The notes under the pieces were generated by a model that was not told where the DNA came from, did no database searches, and saw only the letters and a list, made by a program, of their open reading frames with translations. From contig JAIXYZ010000011.1 of assembly GCA_027489955.1 (NCBI GenBank), positions 186,001-250,000 on the forward strand: a stretch of DNA of 64,000 bases, in the 5' to 3' direction. This DNA is from Hyphomicrobiales bacterium. GTDB lineage: Bacteria > Pseudomonadota > Alphaproteobacteria > Rhizobiales > Beijerinckiaceae. How positions within the stretch are numbered: the first letter of the stretch is position 1; every line of letters starts with the position of its first letter. This document shows, in pieces, positions 19,308-27,923 of this stretch. The position numbers and the translations under genes are program-made.

Positions 19308-20210
19308 ATGGACAGGGACCTCATCGGCTACGGCGGTCGCAGGATCGACGCGGACTGGCCCGGCGGCGCCCATGTCGCGGTGCAGTTCGTGATGAACTAC
19401 GAGGAGGGCGGCGAGAACTGCGTCCTCTATGGCGACGCGGCCTCGGAAGCCTTCCTGTCGGAGATCGTAGGCGCCCAGCCCTGGCCTGGCCAGCGGCACA
19501 TGAACATGGAGTCGATCTACGAGTACGGCGCGCGCGCCGGCTTCTGGCGGCTCCACCGGCTGTTCACCGAGCGCGGCCTGCCCCTGACCGTCTACGGCGT
19601 CGCGAGCGCGCTGCGCACCAATCCCCCCGCCGTCCGCGCCATGCTCGACGCGGGCTGGGAGATCGCTAGCCACGGCCTGCGCTGGATCGACTACCGCGAC
19701 TTCTCCCGCGAGGCGGAAGCCAAGCATATGGCGGAGGCGATCCGCATCCACACGGAGCTGACCGGCGCGCGCCCGCTCGGCTGGTATACGGGCCGCACCT
19801 CCATCCACACGATGGACCTCGTCATGGAGGACGGCGGCTTCGTCTACGCCGCCGATTCCTATGCCGACGACCTGCCCTATTACCTGCGCGGGCCCAAGGG
19901 GCCGCAACTCGTCGTGCCCTATACGCTCGACGCCAACGACATGCGCTTCGCCACGCCGCAAGGGTTCAATTCCGGCGACCAGTTCCTGGCCTACCTGAAG
20001 GACTCGCTCGACGTCCTCCTGGAGGAGGGCGCGAAGGGCGCGCCCAAGATGCTCTCGGTCGGCCTCCATTGCCGCCTCGTCGGGCGTCCGGGCCGCGCCG
20101 CCGCCCTCGCCCGCTTCCTCGACCTGTGCGCCGCCAACCCGAAGGTCTGGGTGGCGACGCGTCTCGACATCGCCCGCCATTGGCTGGAACGGCACCCGCC
20201 TTCCGCCTGA
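19308..20210 (+). CDS. Polysaccharide deacetylase-family hydrolase, PuuE allantoinase-like
   Basis: A 300-residue member of the carbohydrate esterase 4/PuuE group. PuuE hydrolyses allantoin; relatives act on other cyclic amides or N-acyl groups. Family features are the start RRIDADWPGGAHVAVQFVMNYEEG-like strand with VMNYEEGGE, ESIYEYGARAGFWRL, then IASHGLRWIDYRDF and GRTSIHTMDLV. The usual metal-binding His pair of sugar deacetylases is only partly present, as in PuuE. GGGGAG lies upstream of the ATG. It opens an operon with TRAP transporter genes and a CapA-like gene, and no urate or allantoin gene is nearby, so allantoin is not assured as the substrate. Confidence 0.82.
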   Translation: MDRDLIGYGGRRIDADWPGGAHVAVQFVMNYEEGGENCVLYGDAASEAFLSEIVGAQPWPGQRHMNMESIYEYGARAGFWRLHRLFTERGLPLTVYGVASALRTNPPAVRAMLDAGWEIASHGLRWIDYRDFSREAEAKHMAEAIRIHTELTGARPLGWYTGRTSIHTMDLVMEDGGFVYAADSYADDLPYYLRGPKGPQLVVPYTLDANDMRFATPQGFNSGDQFLAYLKDSLDVLLEEGAKGAPKMLSVGLHCRLVGRPGRAAALARFLDLCAANPKVWVATRLDIARHWLERHPPSA

Positions 20211-20247
20211 GCGGCTATCCGGCACCGCAAGCAAAGGGGAACCACAC

Positions 20248-21297
20248 ATGACACGCCGTATCGCACTCGCCGCCCTGACCGCCTTCGCCTCCCTGGCGGC
20301 CGGCGCCGCCGCCGCCCAGGACTTCCCCGCCACGAACCTGAAGGTTCAGGGCGGCTGGGCCACCGCGGGCATCTACCAGGAATACGAGGTGCCGTTCTGG
20401 AAGGAGCGGCTGCCGCGCCTGACCGGCGGCAAGGTCACCGCCGACATCACCAACCTGAACGAGATGGGCCTGCGCGGTCCGGAGGTCTTCCGTCTGATGC
20501 GCCTCGGCGTGGTGGACTTCGGCACCTCGGCCCTGGGCTACGCGGCCGGCGACGATGCCGAGAACGAGGCCCCGGACCTGGCCGGCATCGCCCTCGACAT
20601 CGGCACGGCCCGCAAGGTCAACGACGCCTACAAGGCGACGCTGTCGGACCTCTACGAGAAGAAGTACGGCATCAAGCTCCTGATCCTCTATCCCGCCGAG
20701 GCCCAGGTCTTCTGGTGCAATTCCAAGATCGAGCGCCTGGCCGACCTGAAGGGCAAGAAGGTGCGCACCGGCAACCGCACGGTCGCCGATTTCGTCGAGG
20801 CCGCCGGCGGCACCACGATCACCATGCCGTTCGGCGAGGTCGTGCCCGCCCTGCAACGCGGCGTCATCGACTGCGCCGTCACCGGCACCTTCTCCGGCAA
20901 TTCCGCCGGCTGGCACGAGGTGACCACGCACATGTACCCGCTCACCGTGGGCTGGAGCCCCTTCATGTACGCGGTGAACAAGCGCGCCTGGGACCGGCTG
21001 GACCCGAAGGTCCGCGACCTCATCTCCACCGAGATGGGCAAGCTGGAGAACGAGATCTGGACGGCGGCCGAGAGGCGCACCACCGAGGGCCTGAACTGCG
21101 CGGTCGGCGCGGACTGCACCTTCGGCAAGAAGGGCAAGATGACCCTCGTTCCGGTGGCCAAGGAGGACGAGCAGTCCCGCAACAAGATGGTTCAGGACGT
21201 CGTGCTCGCCCGGTTCGCCCAGCGCTGCGGCAATGCCTGCGCCAAGGCCTGGAACGCTTCGGTCGGCGCCATCGTCGGCCTCAAGGCCCCCGAGTGA
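20248..21297 (+). CDS. TRAP transporter solute-binding protein (DctP type)
   Basis: Periplasmic receptor of a tripartite ATP-independent transporter. A signal peptide (residues 1-23, ending GAAAAQ) precedes a 326-residue mature protein. DctP family features are the helix after LRGPEVFRLMRLGVVDFGT, the strand VFWCNSKIERLADLKGKKVRTG, and FGEVVPALQRGVIDCAVTG, which supplies part of the ligand pocket. The key arginine that pairs with a carboxylate is in KVRTGNRT. The substrate is probably an organic acid or amino acid-like compound. It follows the deacetylase gene by 37 bases in the same operon. Confidence 0.92.
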   Translation: MTRRIALAALTAFASLAAGAAAAQDFPATNLKVQGGWATAGIYQEYEVPFWKERLPRLTGGKVTADITNLNEMGLRGPEVFRLMRLGVVDFGTSALGYAAGDDAENEAPDLAGIALDIGTARKVNDAYKATLSDLYEKKYGIKLLILYPAEAQVFWCNSKIERLADLKGKKVRTGNRTVADFVEAAGGTTITMPFGEVVPALQRGVIDCAVTGTFSGNSAGWHEVTTHMYPLTVGWSPFMYAVNKRAWDRLDPKVRDLISTEMGKLENEIWTAAERRTTEGLNCAVGADCTFGKKGKMTLVPVAKEDEQSRNKMVQDVVLARFAQRCGNACAKAWNASVGAIVGLKAPE

Positions 21298-21366
21298 TCC
21301 TCTGACGTCGCGGCGGGTCCGGCGCGTCCGGGTCCGCCGCGGCTGCTCCCGCCAAGGACCAGACCC

Positions 21367-21915
21367 ATGCTCGACACATTCCGGGGCGTCTCGCGCGTCG
21401 CGACCTGGATCGCGGGCGCAGCGCTCGTCGTCTGCTCGGTGGCCATCGCCATCGAGGTCGTGCTGCGCAAGGCCTTCAGCATCTCGCTCGGCGGCGTCGA
21501 CGAGATTACCGGCTACGCGTTTGCCATCGGCGTCGCCTGGTCGCTGGCCTATACCCTGCTGGCCCGGGCCCATATCCGCATCGACATCGTCTACATGGCC
21601 CTGCCCCGGCGGCTGCGGAGCCTTCTCGACCTCCTGGCTTTGGCGAGCCTCGTCCTCGTCGTCGGGCTCCTGGTCTGGCAGGCGGGGGCCACCGCCCTCA
21701 CCTCCTGGGAGCTGAAGGCCCGGTCAAATACGCCGCTCGGCACGTTCCTGTGGATCCCCCAGCTCCTGTGGGTCGCCGGCCTCGGCTTCTTCCTGACGAC
21801 CGTCGCGGCCCTGGCCTCAGTCGCAATCCTCCGCCTCGCGCGCGGTGATGACCGCGGCGTGTCCGAGATCGTCGGCATCCGCACGCTGGAAGAGGAAATC
21901 CGCGACGAGACCTGA
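21367..21915 (+). CDS. TRAP transporter small permease (DctQ type)
   Basis: A 182-residue inner-membrane protein with four hydrophobic helices (about residues 15-35, 50-75, 85-110, 130-155). The DctQ hallmark VDEITGYAFAIGVAWSLAY and the stretch RAHIRIDIVYMALP are clear. It links the solute receptor to the large permease. The C-terminal tail is charged and ends RTLEEEIRDET. It lies between the receptor and the DctM gene. Confidence 0.9.
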   Translation: MLDTFRGVSRVATWIAGAALVVCSVAIAIEVVLRKAFSISLGGVDEITGYAFAIGVAWSLAYTLLARAHIRIDIVYMALPRRLRSLLDLLALASLVLVVGLLVWQAGATALTSWELKARSNTPLGTFLWIPQLLWVAGLGFFLTTVAALASVAILRLARGDDRGVSEIVGIRTLEEEIRDET

Positions 21916-21965
21916 GCGCGGCCTCCCTTCTCTGTTCGTCCAGCACCCGTCCCGAGACCCGACCC

Positions 21966-23246
21966 ATGCTTCTCTTCACCCTGATCGTGCTCGCAATCCT
22001 GGTCTGCCTCGCAATCCCGGTCGCGGCGATCATGGGGCTGCTCGGACTGTCGCTGAACGCCGTCTATTCGCCGATGCCGCTGTGGCGGGCCTTCGGCGAG
22101 GTGAGTTGGAGCGCGTCCACCGAGTACACGCTGGTGGCCATCCCGCTCTACATCCTGCTCGGCGAGATTTTCCTGCGCACCGGCATCGCCGAGAGCATGT
22201 ACACGGCCCTGTCCAAATGGGTGTCCTGGCTGCCCGGCGGCCTGATGCACGCCAACATCGCCTCCTGCACGCTCTTCGCCGCCACGTCCGGCTCGAGCGT
22301 CGCCACGGCGGCGACGATCGGCACGCTGGCGCTGCCGCAGCAGCAGAAATACGGCTACAACGAGCGCCTGTTCCTGGGCTCGATCGCCGCCGGCGGCACG
22401 CTGGGCATCCTCATCCCGCCCTCCATCAACATGATCATCTACGGCGTCCTGACGAACGCCTCGATCCCGCAGCTCTACGTCGCCGCCATCCTGCCGGGCC
22501 TGATCCTGGCCGCGATCTTCGCCGCAACGATCCTGCTGCGCTCCTGGGCCTCCGGCGATTATGCCCGCGAGGTGCGCGTGCGCGCCACCTGGCCGGAGCG
22601 GATCGCCTCCCTGCGCGACCTCGTCCCGCCGCTTTTCATCTGCTTCGTGATCATCGGCTCGATCTATACGGGCCTCGCCACGCCGACGGAGTCCGCCGGG
22701 CTCGGCGTCGTCGCCGTGCTGGGACTCGCGGCCGCGCGCCGCAGCCTCACATGGTCCATGCTGAAAGCGTGCTTCGAGGGCACGATGCGCACGACCGGCA
22801 TGATCATGCTGATCATCGTGTTCGCCTACCTGCTCAATTTCGTGCTCTCGGCCGTGGGCCTGACCGGCGCCGTCAATTCCTTCATGGCCAATCTGGGCCT
22901 GTCGCCCTTCGCCCTGATCCTGGCCGTCGTCGCCTTCTACCTCGTGCTCGGCTGCTTCATGGAGACGCTCTCCATGATGATCACCACGATCCCCATCGTC
23001 GCGCCCATCGTGTTCGCCGCAGGCTACGACCCGGTCTGGTTCGGCGTCGTCATGATGATCCTGGTCGAGCTCGCCATGATCACGCCGCCGATCGGCGTGA
23101 ACCTCTACGTGGTGCAGGGCATCCGGCCGCGCGGAGACATCGTGGACGTCATCGCCGGCGTCATACCCTTCATCGTCGCCATGCTGGTGATGATCGCGCT
23201 GCTCATCGCCTGGCCGGGCATGACGACGCTCTTCCTCGACCGCTGA
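21966..23246 (+). CDS. TRAP transporter large permease (DctM type)
   Basis: A 426-residue inner-membrane protein with around twelve helices that carries sodium-coupled transport. The family motifs ATSGSSVATAATIGTLALP and GSIAAGGTLGILIPPSINM are intact, as is VELAMITPPIGVNLYVVQG near the end. The start at 21966 follows the DctQ stop by 50 bases. With the receptor and small permease it makes a complete TRAP system. Confidence 0.94.
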   Translation: MLLFTLIVLAILVCLAIPVAAIMGLLGLSLNAVYSPMPLWRAFGEVSWSASTEYTLVAIPLYILLGEIFLRTGIAESMYTALSKWVSWLPGGLMHANIASCTLFAATSGSSVATAATIGTLALPQQQKYGYNERLFLGSIAAGGTLGILIPPSINMIIYGVLTNASIPQLYVAAILPGLILAAIFAATILLRSWASGDYAREVRVRATWPERIASLRDLVPPLFICFVIIGSIYTGLATPTESAGLGVVAVLGLAAARRSLTWSMLKACFEGTMRTTGMIMLIIVFAYLLNFVLSAVGLTGAVNSFMANLGLSPFALILAVVAFYLVLGCFMETLSMMITTIPIVAPIVFAAGYDPVWFGVVMMILVELAMITPPIGVNLYVVQGIRPRGDIVDVIAGVIPFIVAMLVMIALLIAWPGMTTLFLDR

Positions 23247-23266
23247 TCCGCCGGAGCCGCTTTCCC

Positions 23267-24346
23267 ATGGCAGACACCTTCGTCCTCGCCGCCGCCGGCG
23301 ACATCGTCATCCGCAACCGGCTCTACGGCGACGGCGCCGTCCGCTCGCAAGGGTACGACGCGCTCATGGCGCACATGCGCAAGGCCGACCTCGTGTTCGG
23401 CTCCTGCGAGGTGCAGTTCTCGACGCGCGGCTTCCGCACCGATTCCACCATCGCCTATCTCGTGCCGCCCGATGTCGGCCGGGACCTCGGCCGCGCCGGC
23501 TACCAGCTGATGACGGTGGCGACCAACCACACCTGGGATTACGGCCCGGACGCGTTCCTCGACACCCTCGTCCACCTGCGGGAAGGCGGCGTGGAGCCCG
23601 TGGGCGGCGGGCGGACCCCGGCGGAGGCCTGGGCCCCGTCCATCCGCACCGTCAACGGCATCCGCGTCGGCATGCTGGCCGTGTCGTGCCTCGTCCCGCC
23701 CTATTACGCGGTGCTCGACGACCGGCCCGGCATCGCGGCCGTGCGGATCCGCCAGTACGCCGCGCTCGACCTCATGGGCATGATGATCGAGCCCGGCGGA
23801 CCGATCAAAGTCGAAAGCATGGCGGAGGAGGAGGACGTGCGCGTCCTGGAGGACGCCATCGCCCGCCTGCGCCCCCAGGTCGACGTCCTCATCGTCTCGA
23901 TCCATTGGGGCTACGGCCGCGGCACGCCGCTCGCCACCTACCAGCGGCCGCTCGCCCGGCGCGTCGTGGCGGCCGGCACCGACTTCATCCTCGGCAATCA
24001 CGGCCACAGCCCCACCGCAATCGACACGATCGACGGCAAGCCGGTCATCTACAGCCTGGGCAACCACGTCGCCCAGCAGGATCGGGAGAACGCCAATGCC
24101 CGGCAGCTGGAGATCTTCGCCGACATCGATCCCTGGTCGGTGATCGCCGACATCGAGATCGCCCGCCGCGGCGTCCGCTCCATCAGCCTGCGGCCGACGC
24201 ACACGCCGGCGGACGGGCTCCCCGTCCTCCTGGAGCCGGGCGATGCGGCGACGTCGATCCTGGAGCGCGTGCGCGACCTCTCCGCTCCCGGCGGCACGAC
24301 GGTCACCATCGAGGGTGCGCAGGCGCGAATCGCGTTCCCGGACTAG
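23267..24346 (+). CDS. CapA family metallophosphatase-like protein
   Basis: A 359-residue protein of the CapA/PgsA group, whose founding member takes part in poly-gamma-glutamate capsule synthesis. The calcineurin-like fold shows as LAAAGDIVIRN near the start, ADLVFGSCEVQF, ATNHTWDYGPDAF, VSIHWGYG and ILGNHGHSPTAID. Unlike PgsA it has no N-terminal membrane anchor, so it is probably cytoplasmic. The ATG at 23267 follows the DctM stop by 20 bases, with GGAG upstream. Its place at the end of a deacetylase-TRAP operon suggests a catabolic hydrolase acting on the imported compound; this is an inference. Confidence 0.87.
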   Translation: MADTFVLAAAGDIVIRNRLYGDGAVRSQGYDALMAHMRKADLVFGSCEVQFSTRGFRTDSTIAYLVPPDVGRDLGRAGYQLMTVATNHTWDYGPDAFLDTLVHLREGGVEPVGGGRTPAEAWAPSIRTVNGIRVGMLAVSCLVPPYYAVLDDRPGIAAVRIRQYAALDLMGMMIEPGGPIKVESMAEEEDVRVLEDAIARLRPQVDVLIVSIHWGYGRGTPLATYQRPLARRVVAAGTDFILGNHGHSPTAIDTIDGKPVIYSLGNHVAQQDRENANARQLEIFADIDPWSVIADIEIARRGVRSISLRPTHTPADGLPVLLEPGDAATSILERVRDLSAPGGTTVTIEGAQARIAFPD

Positions 24347-24390
24347 CCTGCCGGGCCGGCTCGCCGGAGCTCTTCACGCGAACCGAGGGA

Positions 24391-24465
24391 TGGCTGGGGC
24401 GCCAGGATTCGAACCTGGGAATGGCGGTACCAAAAACCGCTGCCTTACCGCTTGGCGACGCCCCA
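24391..24465 (-). tRNA. tRNA-Gln (anticodon UUG)
   Basis: On the minus strand the molecule starts TGGGGCG and ends CGCCCCA-G-CCA, so the CCA is encoded. The acceptor stem pairs over seven bases, the D-arm has GCCAAGCGGTAAGGC, the anticodon loop is TTTTGGT giving UUG, and the T-arm is CCCAGGTTCGAATCCTGG. Length 75 with CCA. Confidence 0.95.
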
Positions 24466-24667
24466 ATGCGTGAAGCGGGCGGACCATACTGACGGTGCGG
24501 GACCGATGCAACGCCCCTCGCGCAGGCCCGCGTGACACGGCGCGCGCGAGGAATGCGAAGAACTCGGCCGGCCATGCGCGGGAAGGCTTGCGGCGCCCCT
24601 GCCGCGCGGCTATAAGCCCGGCCTGCCGGCTGCCCCGATGAGGGGCCACCAGGGTCGGCTTCGGCGT

Positions 24668-24744
24668 CGGAGTGTAGCGCAGCCTGGTAGCGCACCTCGT
24701 TCGGGACGAGGGGGTCGCAGGTTCAAATCCTGCCACTCCGACCA
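24668..24744 (+). tRNA. tRNA-Pro (anticodon CGG)
   Basis: The gene starts CGGAGTG and ends CACTCCG-A-CCA, with the CCA encoded. The anticodon stem CCTCG/CGAGG closes the loop TTCGGGA, giving CGG. The T-arm is GCAGGTTCAAATCCTGC. Length is 77 with CCA. A TATAAG box lies about 55 bases upstream and could be the -10 element. The 200 bases between this and the tRNA-Gln hold nothing else I can name. Confidence 0.95.
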
Positions 24745-24804
24745 AACTTCCAGCCTCGCTCGACCGGCTCCCTGATCAGCCTGCCGCTTGCGGCTCGGCG
24801 ACGC

Positions 24805-24993
24805 CTATTGCAGCGCATGAGGCCGCCTGGCGCCGATTTCCAGGGCCAGTTCCAGGCGCGCCATGGCGATGAAATGGGCAAGCTCCCGAAGCTCCGCGCC
24901 GAGCGCGACGTCATGGGCGCGGCCGAGCAGTTCGTTCAGGTCGTCGTAGGGGTACAGCGGCACGTCTTCAGGCGAGGCGTCGATGGCAATCAT
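24805..24993 (-). CDS. Small hypothetical protein (62 aa)
   Basis: An unrecognised 62-residue acidic protein beginning [19 protein letters not shown] and rich in Leu and Ala toward the end ([14 protein letters not shown]). It is supported as a gene by GAGGG 7 bases before the ATG and by strong G/C preference at third codon positions throughout. No signal peptide or membrane helix. It stands alone between tRNA-Pro and the BA14K gene; function unknown. Confidence 0.7.
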   Translation of the reverse strand: MIAIDASPEDVPLYPYDDLNELLGRAHDVALGAELRELAHFIAMARLELALEIGARRPHALQ

Positions 24994-25166
24994 GACACGC
25001 CCTCAAAAATGGAAGACCGGTCATCGCAATATCATGTGACCGTTTCGCTTACGCACGCCGCGAGGCGGCGGATCAGATGCGCACGTCCTGCGCCCGTGTG
25101 CGCCCGCGCACCGAAACGCCGCAGCCATGCTATAGTGATGGCAACCAGATCACAGGGAGCTGACCC

Positions 25167-25565
25167 ATGTCCATGAAGACCCTCGCCCTGGCTGCCGGTT
25201 GCGCCGCCGCCCTCTTCGCCGTCCAGGCTCCGGCATCGGCCGCCCCCGTCGCCGCCGGCCTCATCGCCGGCGACGTGGCTGCGCCCACCGAAGCCGTCCA
25301 GTACCGCCGCCATTATTACGGGCCCGGCTACGGCTATCGCTACCACCGCCGCGGCTACGATGCCGGCGCAGCCGCTGCCGCCGGCGTGGCGGGCCTGGCC
25401 GCCGGAGCCCTGATCGCAGGCGCCATCGCCAACCAGCAGCCGGCGGCCCCTGTCGTCATCGAGGACCCGGAATGGGAGGCGCGCTGCTACCGCAAGTATC
25501 GCTCCTTCGACCGCCAGACCGGTACCTATCTCGGCCGTGACGGCGTGCGCCGCTACTGCGAATGA
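25167..25565 (+). CDS. BA14K family secreted protein
   Basis: A 132-residue exported protein: signal peptide MSMKTLALAAGCAAALFAV with cleavage near ASAAP, a Tyr/Gly/Arg-rich stretch (HYYGPGYGYRYHRRGY, about 50-65), an Ala/Gly hydrophobic segment (about 66-90), then the C-terminal BA14K signature CYRKYRSFDRQTGTYLG ending in a last Cys. BA14K of Brucella is an immunogenic protein with lectin-like activity. The hydrophobic middle may insert in a membrane. The stop overlaps the recX start (ATGA), which is an odd functional pairing. Confidence 0.85.
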   Translation: MSMKTLALAAGCAAALFAVQAPASAAPVAAGLIAGDVAAPTEAVQYRRHYYGPGYGYRYHRRGYDAGAAAAAGVAGLAAGALIAGAIANQQPAAPVVIEDPEWEARCYRKYRSFDRQTGTYLGRDGVRRYCE

Positions 25566-26125
25566 CGAGGCCCGACCGGCCGGACGCCACCCGGCGTCCG
25601 CCCAGAGCCATCGACGCCGCGCGCCTCCAGCGCGCGGCGTTGCGCTATCTGGAGCGATACGCGACCTCGTCCGAGAACCTGCGCCGCGTGCTGGAGCGGC
25701 GCATTGCGCGCACCTGCCGCCTGCGCGGCGAGGACGCTTCGGCCTTCCAGGGCCTGGCCGAGACCGTGGTGCAGGCCTGTATCCGCGCCGGGCTCGTGGA
25801 CGATCGTGCCTATGCCGGGGGCCAGGTCGCCAGCCTGCGGCGCAAGGGCCTGTCCGGCCGGGCCATCCAGGCCCGGCTCGCCGCCAAGGGCCTCGATCGC
25901 GACCTGACGGGCGAAGCGCTTCAGGCGCATCCCGCAACCGACGCGGACGCCGCATGGGCCTTCGCGCGGCGCCGCCGGCTGGGGCCGTTCCGGCGCGCTG
26001 CCCGCGGCGAACACCGCGACCGGGACATGGCCGCCATGGGCCGGGCGGGATTTGCCTGGCCCCTCGCCAGGGCGGTCGTGGACGCCGCCGACGAGGACGT
26101 GCCGGAAGCCCTCAGGCTCGGCTGA
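25562..26125 (+). CDS. recX: RecX regulatory protein
   Basis: A 187-residue protein of the RecX family, which binds RecA filaments and limits recombination. It is built from three-helix repeats: ALRYLERYATSSENLRRVLERR, LVDDRAYAGGQVASLRRKGLSGRAIQARL and the last RAGFAWPLARAVVDA. Very basic N-terminus. No recA is nearby, so it is not in the usual recA-recX pair; the gene overlaps the BA14K gene by four bases (ATGA) and is convergent with the next gene, 4 bases apart. Confidence 0.88.
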   Translation: MTRPDRPDATRRPPRAIDAARLQRAALRYLERYATSSENLRRVLERRIARTCRLRGEDASAFQGLAETVVQACIRAGLVDDRAYAGGQVASLRRKGLSGRAIQARLAAKGLDRDLTGEALQAHPATDADAAWAFARRRRLGPFRRAARGEHRDRDMAAMGRAGFAWPLARAVVDAADEDVPEALRLG

Positions 26126-26129
26126 GGCG

Positions 26130-27125
26130 TCAGGGCTTGGGCGGCGGGGGCGGCGTCTCGCGGAAGGCCCGGAAGCTCGTGTCCGGCGCGCTCGTATTGT
26201 GCCGGGAGGGCACCAGCCGGCCCGTCCAGACGTCGCTGAAGCGGCCGCCCTTGAACGCCATCACGGGCTCTTCCAGCCAGGACTTCGCATCCGGCGCCTT
26301 GGCCGCGACCCGCGAGACGTCCGCGTTGAACTCGGTGATGTACATCGACCGCAAGGCGGCGAAGGACTTGCCCTCCACCGGCTTGTCGAAGGTCACCTCC
26401 AGCACCTGCTGTTCCTGGTCGAGCTTGGCGATCTTCACCTGCGCGCTGCCGCCCGCCGTAAACTGCAGGGTAAACGTGCGGGTCGCCGGGTCGAAGGCGA
26501 TCTCCTTCAGGTTGACCACCGGGCGACCGTCCATCTCCACAGGGCCGACCATGAAGGACGAGCCGTAGGCGGCCCAGCGCAGGTTGGACGGCGGCAGCGG
26601 GCGCGCCCGCCAGTAGCCGTCCGGCGGATACAGGACGAGGGTCTCGTACCCGCCCTCGCGGTCGAGCACCCAGACCTGGATCAGGTGCAGGCCGCGCTCG
26701 ACCCGGTCGCCGACCCGCACCGGCACGTCGTTGGGACGCCAGAAGCCGGGGAACGTGTAACCGACGAGCCAAAGGTTCACCGACTCGTAGAACGTCACCT
26801 TGCGCGGCTGCGCGGGGAAGACCGGGTCGCCCGTCATGTCGCAATCGGTCCAGTCGGCCGCGAAGCTGTCGCGCATCAGCGAGCCGATATAGGCCGGGTG
26901 CGTCGCCTCGATGCGGAAGGAGCGCACCTTGGGCGAGGCGAACTCGATCGCGACGTTGTCCTTCTCCGCGCACAGGACCGGCTCGGACTTGTTCAGCACG
27001 TCCACCGCCACGACCGGCGGCTGCGCGCCGGGCGCGGGCGGGGCGACGGCGGCCGGCCCCTGCGCTATGGCGGGAGCGCCGGCGAGGCAAAGGACGAGGG
27101 CGAGGACGTTACGGGTCGTCAGCAT
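26130..27125 (-). CDS. Secreted protein of unknown function downstream of opgH-fkbM
   Basis: A 331-residue protein I do not recognise. A signal peptide (residues 1-21, ending APAIA) and a Pro/Ala-rich linker come first, then a mostly beta-rich domain with Cys residues at about 51 and 94 (LCAEKDN and DCDMTGD), which may form a disulfide. The C-terminus is Pro-rich (PPPPPKP). Motifs such as YIGSLMRDSF, GFWRPNDVPVRVGDRVERGL and VWVLDREGGYE look like a conserved periplasmic family. It is 24 bases after the FkbM methyltransferase on the same strand, so it may act on periplasmic glucans, but that is position-based only. Confidence 0.75.
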   Translation of the reverse strand: MLTTRNVLALVLCLAGAPAIAQGPAAVAPPAPGAQPPVVAVDVLNKSEPVLCAEKDNVAIEFASPKVRSFRIEATHPAYIGSLMRDSFAADWTDCDMTGDPVFPAQPRKVTFYESVNLWLVGYTFPGFWRPNDVPVRVGDRVERGLHLIQVWVLDREGGYETLVLYPPDGYWRARPLPPSNLRWAAYGSSFMVGPVEMDGRPVVNLKEIAFDPATRTFTLQFTAGGSAQVKIAKLDQEQQVLEVTFDKPVEGKSFAALRSMYITEFNADVSRVAAKAPDAKSWLEEPVMAFKGGRFSDVWTGRLVPSRHNTSAPDTSFRAFRETPPPPPKP

Positions 27126-27149
27126 GGTGGTCCCTGGAAGCGTGGGAGA

Positions 27150-27923
27150 TCAGGATGCCGGGGTCAGCACGGCATAGACGTCGCCCGAATTGCAGGCGTG
27201 AGGCAACCGGTCGATGAGCGCGCCCATGGTCGCGGCGTCGACCGGCGTGCCGAGCACGAGCCGCTGGGTCTCGCCCATCGCGACATCGAAGCGATAAGGG
27301 CCGAGCGCGGCGAGGCGCTGCAGGCACCGGTGCGCCACGTCCCGGGAGATCGTCGTGAACTCGAAGGACAGCGCCGCGACCGGCTGCGTCAGGCCCTCGA
27401 GCACGGAATCCTCGAAGCCCTCGACGTCGACCTTCACGAAGTCGGGCACGCCGTGCTCGGCGATCAGCCGGTCGAGGGTCGTCATCGGCACCGTGACCTC
27501 GCGGTCCCAGACCTGCCCCTCCCAGCCACCCGCGCCCTGCGCGGCCGCGACGAACGCGTCCGACGCGGTGGAGACGGTAGGGTTGGCGGAATTCAGCTTC
27601 AGCGTGATCTCGCCCTCGCTCGCGCCCACGGCCTTGCGCACGAGCGTGACGTCGGCGTCGCGCCCGTGGATGAGCCCGATGACGCGCGCCGGACCCGGCT
27701 GCGGCTCGGCGGCGACGACGCGCGCGCCCAGGCGGCGGAAGGACGAGATCCGGTCGCCCACATGCGAGCCGATGTCGAAGGCGAGCGCGCCCGGGCGCAG
27801 GAACCGGGCATACAATTCGTCCATGCGCCGGTGGCGGGCGCGGTCGCCGTGATAGACGCGCACCGAGCGGGCGAGCGCGACGCCCTCCCGCAGGGCGGAT
27901 GACAGGCCGGACAGAGACGCCAT
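27150..27923 (-). CDS. FkbM family SAM-dependent methyltransferase
   Basis: A 257-residue methyltransferase. SAM-binding motif FDIGSHVGDRISSFRRLGA is at about residues 48-66, VVAAEPQPGPAR is the acidic strand, and VKVDVEGFEDSVLEGL is the FkbM signature. FkbM proteins methylate sugar or polyketide hydroxyls. The ATG shares one base with the opgH stop (TGATG), so the two are coupled; the substrate may be the osmoregulated periplasmic glucan. A longer in-frame start exists only inside opgH and is rejected. Confidence 0.87.
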   Translation of the reverse strand: MASLSGLSSALREGVALARSVRVYHGDRARHRRMDELYARFLRPGALAFDIGSHVGDRISSFRRLGARVVAAEPQPGPARVIGLIHGRDADVTLVRKAVGASEGEITLKLNSANPTVSTASDAFVAAAQGAGGWEGQVWDREVTVPMTTLDRLIAEHGVPDFVKVDVEGFEDSVLEGLTQPVAALSFEFTTISRDVAHRCLQRLAALGPYRFDVAMGETQRLVLGTPVDAATMGALIDRLPHACNSGDVYAVLTPAS

